Program-made: the position numbers and the translations under genes
Shown: piece by piece, positions 19,607 to 28,571 of the stretch
Layout: each line of letters opens with the position of its first letter
Numbering within the stretch: position 1 is the first letter of the stretch
Notes under the pieces: generated by a model
The model's database searches: none
What the model was told of the DNA's origin: nothing
The model's input: only the letters and a program-made list of their open reading frames with translations
Source of the DNA: Leishmania mexicana MHOM/GT/2001/U1103
Taxonomy: Eukaryota > Euglenozoa > Kinetoplastea > Trypanosomatida > Trypanosomatidae
Direction: 5' to 3'
Length of the DNA: 64,000 nt
NCBI RefSeq assembly: GCF_000234665.1
Contig: NC_018334.1
Coordinates: 496,001 to 560,000, forward strand

Positions 19607-21425
19607 TTCTCTGTCGACGCCAACGAATAGGAGTACATAGGCCTTTTCTGTGGCGCGTGGTCTTTTCGCAGGTGGGCAAGCGGTAGCGCGTGTGTGGCGA
19701 GGGTGCGAGAGAGGAGAGCGCGTACAAGGCCTGCCTGACGGCTCTTTTTTTTCGCGTCGGTGGATCGCCACGAGTCTGGGCGAATCGTACCAAAGAAGGG
19801 GTGGGGGGGGGGGGAAGTGACGAACCAGAACAAGTGCTGGCACGGCCGCAGGAGAATGCGAGCGAGTCGCAAGGTGCACCACTACCCTTTTACAACAAGC
19901 ACACTAAAGCGAGGGGAGGGGAAGGAGAAGGAATACTTGCCGTCACGCAAGCACCCGCTGACAAACAAGGCCCAAGCCCGCGATGCCCGGTGATGATGCC
20001 GTGTGCACGCGTCTGTGCAAGATGCTGCAGGAGGAGTGAGCGACAAGGTGGTAAAAGACAGAGAGCAGATGACGTGCGCGGCTGGGAACGAGAACCGAAG
20101 TACCGAATCGCCGTAAGATAGATGAGCGCACTGAGGGGCGTGTAGGGCATTCGGCAAAGCAGCAGGTAAGCGACAGCAGAGTTGGCAGTGATAAGAATCA
20201 GCACTGCGCGGGAGAAGGGTGGAAGAGAGAGAGCGGAATGGCAAGGAAGGGGAGTGAGGCAGGTAAGGTAGGTAGTGGTGGGGGGTGGGGGCGTCGCCCC
20301 GAAGTGAAACACATAGAAGAGCGACGCAGATGCAGCAGAAGACGAAGCGCCTGTGCACACTTTGTTGCTGTTGTGCGTGTTCGCGAAAGAAATGCACACC
20401 ACCATAACAAGAGGGAAATTCGCCATTGCCGGTGCCACGGCGCTCGCGTCGAGTGCGCGTTGATGCCTGAATGCTGGTGATTCGAAGTTGAGGAAACGGT
20501 TATCTTTTCACCTTCAGCGTGGGCATTTTCTGCCACACAACCATCGGCGTGGTGCAGAGCAGCGGTAGCCAGACGTCACCGCAATGAGCCAACTCGGTCA
20601 TCTGAGAGCGCGTCCACCGCCCCAAGCTCCACCCACTCCACGCCTCGCAGCCGCTCACACCACGCAGGGCGCCACCTGCCGTATCCCCCTCAGGGTGGCG
20701 CTCAGGCTTCTCAGCAGTAGGCAATGAGGTATGGGTGAGGTGCGTCTGAGTCGCTCTGACGGGCTGCCCATCGCATGGATGGCACGAGTGTGTCCACTGT
20801 CGCAGGTCGATCCGACGCAGCGCCACCCACTGCCTGGCTGCTGGCATCAGTAGCGACGAATCGACCTGGGTTCCCTGCGTCCTAGGCATCTGGGCCTGCC
20901 ACCACCACAGGTGGCTCGGCATTTGGCAGAGGCATAGATGGGGTGCACTGGACCCTGAGGCGCCACGCACTGAAAAGGCTGTCCACTCCCCACCGTCGTC
21001 AGCGTGACGCCCCATGAGAACAGCAGGCACACAAAACAATGAAGGACAATACACAACCGAAAAGGCAGCAGAAAAAGAGAAGCGGGGGAGAGAAGTTCGC
21101 GCTCTCATCACAGCAGGCATGCGGCGTTACCGAGGGAGGAGGTGGAGGAGAAGGATGACAGACACACCGAGACCGAGGGCGTGCGCACCGAAGCCCGCGT
21201 CAGCAACGAAATTCTACGCCGCAACGAGAACAGAACCGCGCCAGTGCCCCGCAAAGAGCGCATCGGGCACTCCTGGTAAACCTACAGCATTTCATCAAAA
21301 TCGCTCAGTTAGTAAGATGCAACGAAATCAGCACCGAAACGGAAAAGCACTGGACATGTCCCATAGCCATCTCTCATGAAGTCCATCCCGGCATCGCCGG
21401 GCACATCAGCTGACGCTGCTCCGTC
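19607..21425. other. Intergenic spacer between transporter copies 2 and 3
   Basis: No gene is supported. It contains a C-rich pyrimidine tract on the minus strand (about 19815-19797), a possible acceptor region for copy 2, and a GC-rich segment at 20500-21010 that resembles a degenerate SIDER-type retroposon. Confidence 0.6.
20500..21010 (-). mobile_element. Possible degenerate SIDER-like retroposon
   Basis: This is about 500 bp of non-microsatellite sequence in the 3' flank of copy 3, compositionally unlike the purine-rich spacers around it. Read on the minus strand it runs from a GC-rich head to an A-richer end (CAGAAAATGCC, then GAAAAGATAACC) and includes phrases such as GTGAGCGGCTGCGAGGCGTG that I associate with Leishmania SIDER elements. 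An accidental 206-codon frame crosses it. Recognition is from memory of the family only, with no alignment, so confidence is modest. Confidence 0.38.
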
Positions 21426-24400
21426 TCACTCCGCGACCTCTCCATTGAGGGTCCGGTAAAACGCCTTGCGAGCCCCCTTGCTGAGCGAGCGAACAAGAAC
21501 GCTAAACACAGAGTCGCCGCGCTCCACCAGCTCGCGCGGCGAGCCGAACTCGAGAACGCGGCCCTGGTCCATGACGACGATGACGTCGCAGGCGGCGACG
21601 GTGTGCAGGCGGTGCGCGATGGTGACGACGGTGTAGTCGCGGAAGGTGTGCTGCACGGTGCGCTGGATCTGGCGGTCCAGCGCGGGGTCGACGTTCGCGG
21701 TGGCCTCGTCCATGAGCAGGAAGGCGCTGCCGCGCTTGAGCAGCGCGCGCGCCAGGCACAGCAGCTGGCGCTGGCCCACGCTGTAGTTGGCGCCGCCCTC
21801 CTGCACGCGCCCGTCCAGCCCGCCCGCATCCCCGCGCACGCGCTCCTCCATCCCCACCTGCCGCAGCGCGCGCCACACACCCGCGTCGCCGCACCGCCCA
21901 AAGGGGTCCACGTTGCTGCGCACCGTGCCGTCGAACAGCAGCGGGTCCTGCGGGATCATCGAGAAGAGCCCGCGCAGCTCGCGCACGCCGTAGTCGCGCG
22001 CGTCGCGCCCGCACACAAGCATGCGGCCGCCGCACACCTCTACCAGTCGCAGGAACGCCAGCAGCAGCGTCGACTTCCCGCTGCCGGTGCGCCCCACAAC
22101 GCCCACCTTCTGCCCCGGCGCCACCGCGAAGCACACGTCGCGCAGCACCAGCGGCAGCCCCGGCCGGTACCGCATGTCCACGTGCTCCAGCACAAGCGAC
22201 CCCGCAGGCGCAGCAGCAGCGGTGACATCTTCCGGAGATAGCTCTATCCCGTCCACCACGGCATGTGCGAAGACACTCTTGGACTGGCGCGCGTTCTCAT
22301 TTTCGTCGCGGAGCTCTTCAGCCGGCGCGTTGTCCGTGTAGTACAGCACGCGCTCCACGCAGTTCATCGACGCCTCCACCGTTGCGCCGACACCGATCAG
22401 GCTGGAAAGCTTTTGGCTGAGGGAAGAGGCGTTGATGAAACACAAAGCCAACATGGCGACATTCATGGGCACCGATGGGATGTGTGTTGAGAGAACACCA
22501 AGCAGCGCTAGCACACAGACAGCTGCGTTTCCGAGCAGCTCCACACGTACCGTGACCCAGACCGTACCGACGGCCTTCATGTAGGCACAGGAAAAGACGC
22601 TATCAAGACCTTGCAGTGCACGTCCCACGACAGCGTGCTCGCGGCCGTAGGTGCAGATGGTCCAGCGCCCCGTCAGCACCTCATTCAGGATCGAGAAGAC
22701 AGGCGAGTTGGAGATGTTGAGCAGGCGCTGCATCTCGCGGTTGGCAGCGCAGAAGAAGCGAAAGATGCGGCCGTACACCAAAATGCACGGCACCAGTAGG
22801 AAAATGGTAAACGGCTGCGAAACGGTGAGCATGAGCAGGTAGCCAAGGATGAAGCTGCCATGCACGGCTGCAGAGATGACGTAGGTGGGCAGTGCTGCAT
22901 CGATTTCCCTCATGTCTCGTGACAGCCGATTGGTGAGCCGTCCAAGTGGGGTCGTTTCGTAGAAGTTGAGTGTGGCGACAACGAGGGAGCTGAGAAGACC
23001 TGCGTGAAGCTCACGCGCCGCATTGCGCAAACCATTGAACACGAATATAACCCGGATGGGTATCACGAAGACGGTGCTCAGGGCAAACATGGCGAAGGCA
23101 AAGATGCAGCCGTTGTTGGACATACCATCAAAGGCGCCAGAGGACCAGAGAGAGAGCCAAACAGTCGGCAGCTGCTGTGCCACTTCCGTGAACAAAAACA
23201 TGGCAGTAACGCCGCAGAAGACGTGCATGCCACCAGCAGCATGGATGTACCGGCGATACATACTCCAAGAAACGGCCCCGCTAGCCTTCTCCTCCCTGTT
23301 GTCAGTCGGTTCAGTGGACACTTCAACAGCCCCCGCCAGTTCCTCCGCATCGCCAGGGAGTCGGGGTTCTTCCTGTTGCTGCTCAAGCTTATCAGCCCCT
23401 TCAACCTCGCAACGTTGTCTGCTGGCAGCGTCTGCTCTTTCAGTGGTTTCGCAGACCTTCATCGGCATCGCTCGCGAGAGCAGGGCACATCTTCGAGCGG
23501 CGGAAGCGCGTTTGTCCACCGTCTTGCTAGCGAAGCAGGCATCCACCGTCACCTCCACCTCATCTGTACATCCTTGCTGCTCGGCGTACTCGCAGTAAGC
23601 GGCATAGCTGCCCTGAAAGGCGACGCGGCCCTCCTCCAGCAGCACAACCAAGTCCGCGTAGGCGGCGGCGCCGACCTGGTGGGTGGCCAGCACGCGCGTC
23701 TTGCCGGCCAGCGCGCCGCACACGCACTCGCGCATCACGCGCTCGCCCACCTGCGCGTCCAGCGCCGACAGCGGGTCGTCCAGCACGTACACGTCGCGGT
23801 CCGCGTACACGGCGCGCGCAAGGCCCACGCGCGCCTTCTGCCCGCCGCTCAGGTTGATGCCTCTCTCGCCGATCTCCGTCTCCGCGCCGTCCGCCAGCAG
23901 CGCCAGGTCCGAGGCCAGCTGGGTGCTGCGCACCGCGCGCTCGAAGGCCGCCGCGTCCGGCGCGCCGAAGAACACAACGTTGTCGCGCAGCGTCGCGTTC
24001 ATGATCCACGGCTGCTGCGGCACGTAGGCCACGCTGCGCGAGCACGCCACGCGGCCGCGCGTCACCGCCAGCGCGCCGATCAGCGCGTCCAGCAGCGTGG
24101 ACTTGCCGCTGCCCGTCGGCCCCAGCACCACCGTCAGCCGCCCGCGCGGCACGCGCAGGTCCACGTCCGCCAGCAGCGACTTGGCGCGCAGCTCGTAGTG
24201 CGTGTCCCCACCGCCGCTCTCGCGGCTGCTGGCCGGGGGCAGCGGCACAGCCTTGTGGGAGCTCACCGTCGCGTTGCACAGCACAGCGGCCGCGTCGTCG
24301 CCCTTCGACGCCAGCGCCTCCTCAAGGATGTCGCGTGCCTGCGCGTCGTCAGCGGCGAGGAAGGAGGTGAGGCGCTTCATGGACACGAAGAACTGCGCAT

Positions 24401-26087
24401 AAACAACGAGGAACGAGAACATTGTCTGCTGTGGTGTGTGGATGAGCTGCAGGAGAGAGATAACGGGGTACACGACATGGGAAGACATGACGTGACCGGT
24501 GAGGGCGTATGTAATAAAGGTAGACGCCAGCGTCAAGGTCGGGGTGAGGCTCGTTGCAAACATCGTACCTGTGGTGGCAATCTGAAAACGACGGAGTGCC
24601 GCCAGCTCGGCATCGCGTTTCTCGGTTATCAGTCGCTGAAAGTGGCGCTCGAATCCCATGAACTTGATGGAGCGGATGCCGGAGAGGAACTCGTTCGTGA
24701 TGCGGAGTCGCTCATCTGTTGCCAATGCGAGCGCGTAGGAGCACCTGGATGACATGATCGTTGCTAGAATTTGCAGCGGAGCTATCATCATCATCATGGC
24801 CATTCCGACAAGCGCGCTGAAACCCATGGTTCGGTAGAGGAGACAGACAGCGGCAACGAGCAAGACAGGAATGGTGACGATCATCCACAGTCCCTGAAAG
24901 GCACTCACGAAAACATCCACATCGGAGGCGAAAAGGTTGACAATGCGACCGACGTTCAGCTCGGGTCGCTGTACAGACTTCTCGGAGATGAGAAGGCACT
25001 TGGCAGCGATGCAGGCAGAAAGCGCGGAGCGCACGGCAAATGCGTATCGTCTGCACAGCTGCTCATACTTGGCTGTGGTCGCGCTGTGCACAAGCGAGAC
25101 ACAGAAGACAACCGCAACGCTGCAGAATGCGTTGAAAATCGGCGGCGGCAGCGGCGCCTTCGTCGTGGTCTGAGAGGCCACTGGTGGCGCCAGATACCCC
25201 ACGTACCACTTCCGAGCCATCGGTGTCAGCAGCGCACTCAGTTCCACGACGAAGCGCAACGGCAACAGCCACAGGAGCGGCTGGCGAAAGCAATAGAAGA
25301 CCGCATACAAGACCGACTCCACGTGGGGTGCTTCGCACGCTTTCGCATCATCTGGGGAGAAACCTGGCGGCGGTGCTGCGTCTGCCGGGTAGTGGCCGAG
25401 GGGGCGAAACACAACGTCCTCGACTCGCTCGCACGTCAGCACCGTGTTATCCTCCACGGGGTCGAACAGGTGCTCGCCATCCACCTCGCCGCGGTGATGC
25501 GCGCCGGGACCGCGCTCCGGGACAGGGGCACTGCGCCCGCGGCGCAGCAGCCACCCAACGCAGCGGCCAACGCAGCAGCCACGGCGCCGCGACGGGGCCA
25601 CGCGCCACTCCACGCCCGCGTACAGCCGCCCCGGCGTGCCGTACTGCTGCACCGCGCCCACCCAGCGCAGCACGCCGTCGCTGGCGTCGTCCCAGCGCAC
25701 GCCGACGCGCGCGCCAACGTAGCCGTCCCACGCATGGCGGCGCGCTTGCTGGCGCTGCAGCTCCGCCGCCAGCACGACACCGGCATTGTAGGCGCGGTAC
25801 TCGCGCATCGGGTGCGGCAGCCCATTCATGGTCAGCTCCTCTCGCGCCGCGCGGTGCATGAGGTCGCCAAGCCATGTATGAAAAAATGTCCCGAGTAGCC
25901 AGCCGGCCCGGTCCTCCGGCTGCTGCTCATACGCGGGCTCTTCACCAAAGAGGTCTCTAAGTCCTCGTGCTGGAGGTGGGGGATCGGACGGCTGATGATA
26001 TGCTGGTGACACCACCGTCGGGTGGGCATGCGGGCGAGGTGTGGCGCTTGCGTGTGCAAGTTGGCCTGGTACGGAATATGCGGGCAT
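21426..26087 (-). CDS. ABCC-type full ABC transporter, copy 3 of the tandem array
   Basis: This is a 1553-residue exporter. The ATG at 26087 (MPAYSVPGQ) is the first in frame; the two codons upstream start at a GTG. It follows a pyrimidine tract and a CAG at 26103-26104, leaving a very short 5' UTR. The N-terminus carries EEPAYEQQPEDRAGWLLG, then the CAP-Gly-like module (~95-226), TMD1 (~250-600), NBD1 (Walker A GPTGSGKST near 659), a long charged linker (~825-940), TMD2 (~940-1230) and NBD2 (Walker A GRTGSGKST near 1335, YSVGQRQ signature, Walker B with Glu). NBD1 has Asp-Asp after the Walker B hydrophobics. Two residues of the CAP-Gly-like module differ from copies 1 and 2 (Asp to Asn, Tyr to His). 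As the most upstream copy it is transcribed first. Substrate unknown. Confidence 0.93.
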   Translation of the reverse strand: MPAYSVPGQLAHASATPRPHAHPTVVSPAYHQPSDPPPPARGLRDLFGEEPAYEQQPEDRAGWLLGTFFHTWLGDLMHRAAREELTMNGLPHPMREYRAYNAGVVLAAELQRQQARRHAWDGYVGARVGVRWDDASDGVLRWVGAVQQYGTPGRLYAGVEWRVAPSRRRGCCVGRCVGWLLRRGRSAPVPERGPGAHHRGEVDGEHLFDPVEDNTVLTCERVEDVVFRPLGHYPADAAPPPGFSPDDAKACEAPHVESVLYAVFYCFRQPLLWLLPLRFVVELSALLTPMARKWYVGYLAPPVASQTTTKAPLPPPIFNAFCSVAVVFCVSLVHSATTAKYEQLCRRYAFAVRSALSACIAAKCLLISEKSVQRPELNVGRIVNLFASDVDVFVSAFQGLWMIVTIPVLLVAAVCLLYRTMGFSALVGMAMMMMIAPLQILATIMSSRCSYALALATDERLRITNEFLSGIRSIKFMGFERHFQRLITEKRDAELAALRRFQIATTGTMFATSLTPTLTLASTFITYALTGHVMSSHVVYPVISLLQLIHTPQQTMFSFLVVYAQFFVSMKRLTSFLAADDAQARDILEEALASKGDDAAAVLCNATVSSHKAVPLPPASSRESGGGDTHYELRAKSLLADVDLRVPRGRLTVVLGPTGSGKSTLLDALIGALAVTRGRVACSRSVAYVPQQPWIMNATLRDNVVFFGAPDAAAFERAVRSTQLASDLALLADGAETEIGERGINLSGGQKARVGLARAVYADRDVYVLDDPLSALDAQVGERVMRECVCGALAGKTRVLATHQVGAAAYADLVVLLEEGRVAFQGSYAAYCEYAEQQGCTDEVEVTVDACFASKTVDKRASAARRCALLSRAMPMKVCETTERADAASRQRCEVEGADKLEQQQEEPRLPGDAEELAGAVEVSTEPTDNREEKASGAVSWSMYRRYIHAAGGMHVFCGVTAMFLFTEVAQQLPTVWLSLWSSGAFDGMSNNGCIFAFAMFALSTVFVIPIRVIFVFNGLRNAARELHAGLLSSLVVATLNFYETTPLGRLTNRLSRDMREIDAALPTYVISAAVHGSFILGYLLMLTVSQPFTIFLLVPCILVYGRIFRFFCAANREMQRLLNISNSPVFSILNEVLTGRWTICTYGREHAVVGRALQGLDSVFSCAYMKAVGTVWVTVRVELLGNAAVCVLALLGVLSTHIPSVPMNVAMLALCFINASSLSQKLSSLIGVGATVEASMNCVERVLYYTDNAPAEELRDENENARQSKSVFAHAVVDGIELSPEDVTAAAAPAGSLVLEHVDMRYRPGLPLVLRDVCFAVAPGQKVGVVGRTGSGKSTLLLAFLRLVEVCGGRMLVCGRDARDYGVRELRGLFSMIPQDPLLFDGTVRSNVDPFGRCGDAGVWRALRQVGMEERVRGDAGGLDGRVQEGGANYSVGQRQLLCLARALLKRGSAFLLMDEATANVDPALDRQIQRTVQHTFRDYTVVTIAHRLHTVAACDVIVVMDQGRVLEFGSPRELVERGDSVFSVLVRSLSKGARKAFYRTLNGEVAE
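21519..22222 (-). repeat. NBD2 conversion block, copy 3
   Basis: These 704 bp match 15095-15798, with a single visible difference (CTCTACC here for CTCCACC). Matching stops abruptly at both ends. Confidence 0.85.
22636..22796 (-). repeat. TMD2 identity block, copy 3
   Basis: These 161 bp match 16194-16354 without a visible difference, inside an otherwise diverged TMD2. Confidence 0.8.
23587..24395 (-). repeat. NBD1 conversion block, copy 3
   Basis: These 809 bp match 17121-17932 with one 3-bp deletion relative to copy 2. The central part also matches copy 1. Confidence 0.85.
25415..25940 (-). repeat. CAP-Gly-like module conversion block, copy 3
   Basis: These 526 bp match 19060-19585 with about three substitutions (in the GTGTTATCC and GATGCGC contexts). 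The first 387 bp correspond to 12401-12787. Confidence 0.85.
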
Positions 26088-26102
26088 CCACACAGCTATG
26101 GC

Positions 26103-26160
26103 TGAGGTCGTGAACGTTCAGGGCAGCACGAAATAATGAAAGAAGAAAGCAAAATAGAAC
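26103..26160 (-). promoter_or_regulatory. Putative trans-splice acceptor region for transporter copy 3
   Basis: On the minus strand a pyrimidine-rich stretch (about 26160-26128, TTTGCTTTCTTCTTTC) precedes CTCAG with the AG at 26103-26104. The next ATG in frame is the start at 26087. Confidence 0.5.
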
Positions 26161-26920
26161 GGACCGCCTGATCCGTCCGTTCTGCGGCTGCAGAGGATGT
26201 GCAGGGAAGCGGGACAGAGTGAAGCAGTGGAAGATCGGTGAGATCCACAAAAGGCAGAGAGGGGCGGGAAAAAGGGCCCGTATGAAAGCTAAAACGATAC
26301 ACGCGCACACGCGCACCCACCCACCCACACACACACACAGATAAAGATACCCTCACCACCACCTTCCCTCGAAGAGAGAGGCTCCGGTTCGCGCGGACGG
26401 ATTCCGCGAAGGAAAAAAAAATGGAAAAGAAAAGCGAGTCGAAGAAGAGAGGAAGGGGGTGCTCGCTGGGGTGCGGGGAGCAAAAGAGGGTGAGGAGGAG
26501 GGGCGCTTCGGCGGCTATGGGCGCCGTTGAGCTCGGCGCTTAGGCGACGAGATGCTAACCGAGACGAAAGCGTGAAGAGGATTTCGAAAAGGCGGAAAAA
26601 AAGAAAAAACAACACGAAGAGAGTCACGAGAATTTGGTGAGGCCAAAGACGGCACGAGTGCTTGAGATGTACAGCGAGGAGGGAGGGCAGAGAGGCACCA
26701 AGGCAATTGGTCAGGCAACGAGCACGGGATGAAAAGCAGATGAATTCTATCCCTCAGCGAAGAAAGTCGAAAACAGAGGCGCGCCTTCACTGACGAGAAA
26801 GCAACAAAACAAAACGAGAAAGCGGACGCGCGCGCGAGAGCGAGAGAAAGACGGGAGGCGTGTAAGACAGCAGAAGTACTCGAACGAAAGGAGGAAGACA
26901 AGCAGATGAGCTGAGTGTGC

Positions 26921-26933
<13 letters not shown>

Positions 26934-26952
<19 letters not shown>
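26934..26952. repeat. (GT)n microsatellite
   Basis: An uninterrupted GT dinucleotide run in the spacer upstream of transporter copy 3. Confidence 0.8.
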
Positions 26953-28571
26953 CGGCGGATGTAACAGCGGCGCTCTCGATGTATGAAGAGCGACGCACAC
27001 ACGTTAGTGCATCCACGCACACACAAACACACAGACACACAAAACAAAAAAATAAAGAGGAAAAAAAACGAGCACAATACTCGGTCGACGAAAGAGAGAC
27101 CACAAGGAGGCTTCCACGCTGCCAAGCCGCATTGGCGCCGTGAGATCGCGGCTCAGCATCACAGGTGCTTCTCTGCACGCCAGTTGTGGTTGCCTTCTGT
27201 GCTTTCACGTCTCTATGTCACGAATTCAGCTCCCCTTGTCGGTGCAACGGGTTGCAGCCTTGTCACAGAGCTGCCGATATCGTGCTCGTTGCCGTTGCTT
27301 AGAATTTGTGAATACAGAAGAAACGGGCACTAGGAGTGGACAGTGGTAAGAGGCGGCGGACGTGTTGAGAAGTTTGTCGCATCACGCACGTGCAAGAATC
27401 GTGCCAGTGCGTCGATGTGCGAGTGTGTCGATGTGCGTGTCGGTGTGTGTGTGTGTGTGTCTGGTGGTTCGAACAGAGGAGGCGATAGCCAAAGAAAACA
27501 ACAAAGCACCACAAAAGGGGGGTGTCGCGGAAGGTGCGACATCCATGCGTGCCTTGATCGCCGATCAGAGCAGCGGACAGCGATGAACGACGTGTGCGAA
27601 AGACAGAGAGGGAGTGACCGGGGGGAGGAGGAGGAGGAGAGAATGCAACACCGTTGAGTGCACGAGAGACGATGTGCAGAACAGGGCAGGACCACACCCT
27701 AAACGACACCACGCACTAGTGGTGTACTCTTTGTTGGGCTGCAGCGGCTTCGCTGCCGCTCCCGAGTCTCGGTACCACATGCACGGCGCACATGCCCGTC
27801 TCGCACCCTCATGAGCATTGTTTGCGTGCAGACAGGCTTGGCAGGTTGCGTGCACATCAGCTGGTGGGTCATGGTGGTGTTGCTGTTTTCGATAGCATTG
27901 ACGTCTGCCGTGAGGAAGGCATCAGATTCGCACAAGACACAACTGGGTAGTAGTTCTAGTACAGAGAGTGAGGGAGAGGAGGAGGAACCACGAGATGATC
28001 CGTCGCGGACGACGCACACCGGAAGCACAGAGGGTGTGTGTTCCGCGACATGCAACGAAACGCTCACAGGCACAATGGCATAGAAGAGGAGAAGAGAGAG
28101 GGGGGAAGCCTGCCACCGCCGGCCCCGCCCCCCGAGCGATGCACAGAGGGAGGGAGGGAGGGGGAGGACGACAGCGGCAGCAAAGAAAGCGGAGGCGCAA
28201 TACGAAGGCCCGTCCCTTTCCAAGCCCTCATCTCTTCCTCGAAACGTCGCTGCGAGCCATCCCTTGTGCTGCAACACGAAGAGGCAAAAGCGGGAGGGAA
28301 GAGACACGAGATGGCAGCGAGGCATATCAACGACAGTGCTCAATTCGAGGGACAGAGAAAAATAAAAATATGCAAACGTACCCCCCCCCCAAAAAAAGGC
28401 AAAACGAGTCCCAGATGTGAGCAAAGTGAGAGGGAGCGGGGGAGGGAGGACAAGACGGCACATGTCGCGTGCTCCACCGGCCTTGTTGAGGTTGTGGTAC
28501 AGACCGCCGTAGAGTTGCATCTCGTGCCCAACCCCGTCTGGTCCCCTCACCCCAAAAAAGAGGAAAATACG

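Larger units (their letters stand above)
26088..28571. other. Intergenic spacer
   Basis: No supported gene. The plus strand is purine-rich with a (GT)n run at about 26934-26952 and another near 27445-27460, CA-rich runs near 26300-26340 and 27000-27040, and GGGA repeats near 28140-28165. A minus-strand frame at 27699-28550 has no recognisable protein character. Confidence 0.65.

Noticed and set aside
20500..21120. A 206-codon minus-strand frame between transporter copies 2 and 3
   Set aside because: It has no recognisable motif, irregular composition and overlaps the possible SIDER-like segment; it is better explained as an accidental open frame.
23004..24752. A 582-codon plus-strand frame, and similar long plus frames at 10239-10955, 15179-16048, 16913-17935, 18962-19543 and 24771-25898
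   Set aside because: They run antisense to the transporter conversion blocks, where high GC at third positions removes stops from other frames. Their predicted proteins are His/Arg/Gln/Ala-rich with no motif and recur only because the sense blocks are duplicated.
8173..25940. Assembly duplication as an explanation of the identical transporter blocks
   Set aside because: The blocks are embedded in diverged, fully open coding sequence with different block lengths for each pair and different spacers between genes, which a simple misassembly would not produce; long reads would settle it.
27455..27475. GGTTCGAAC resembling a tRNA B box
   Set aside because: No matching A box, acceptor stem or CC after the motif was found around it.
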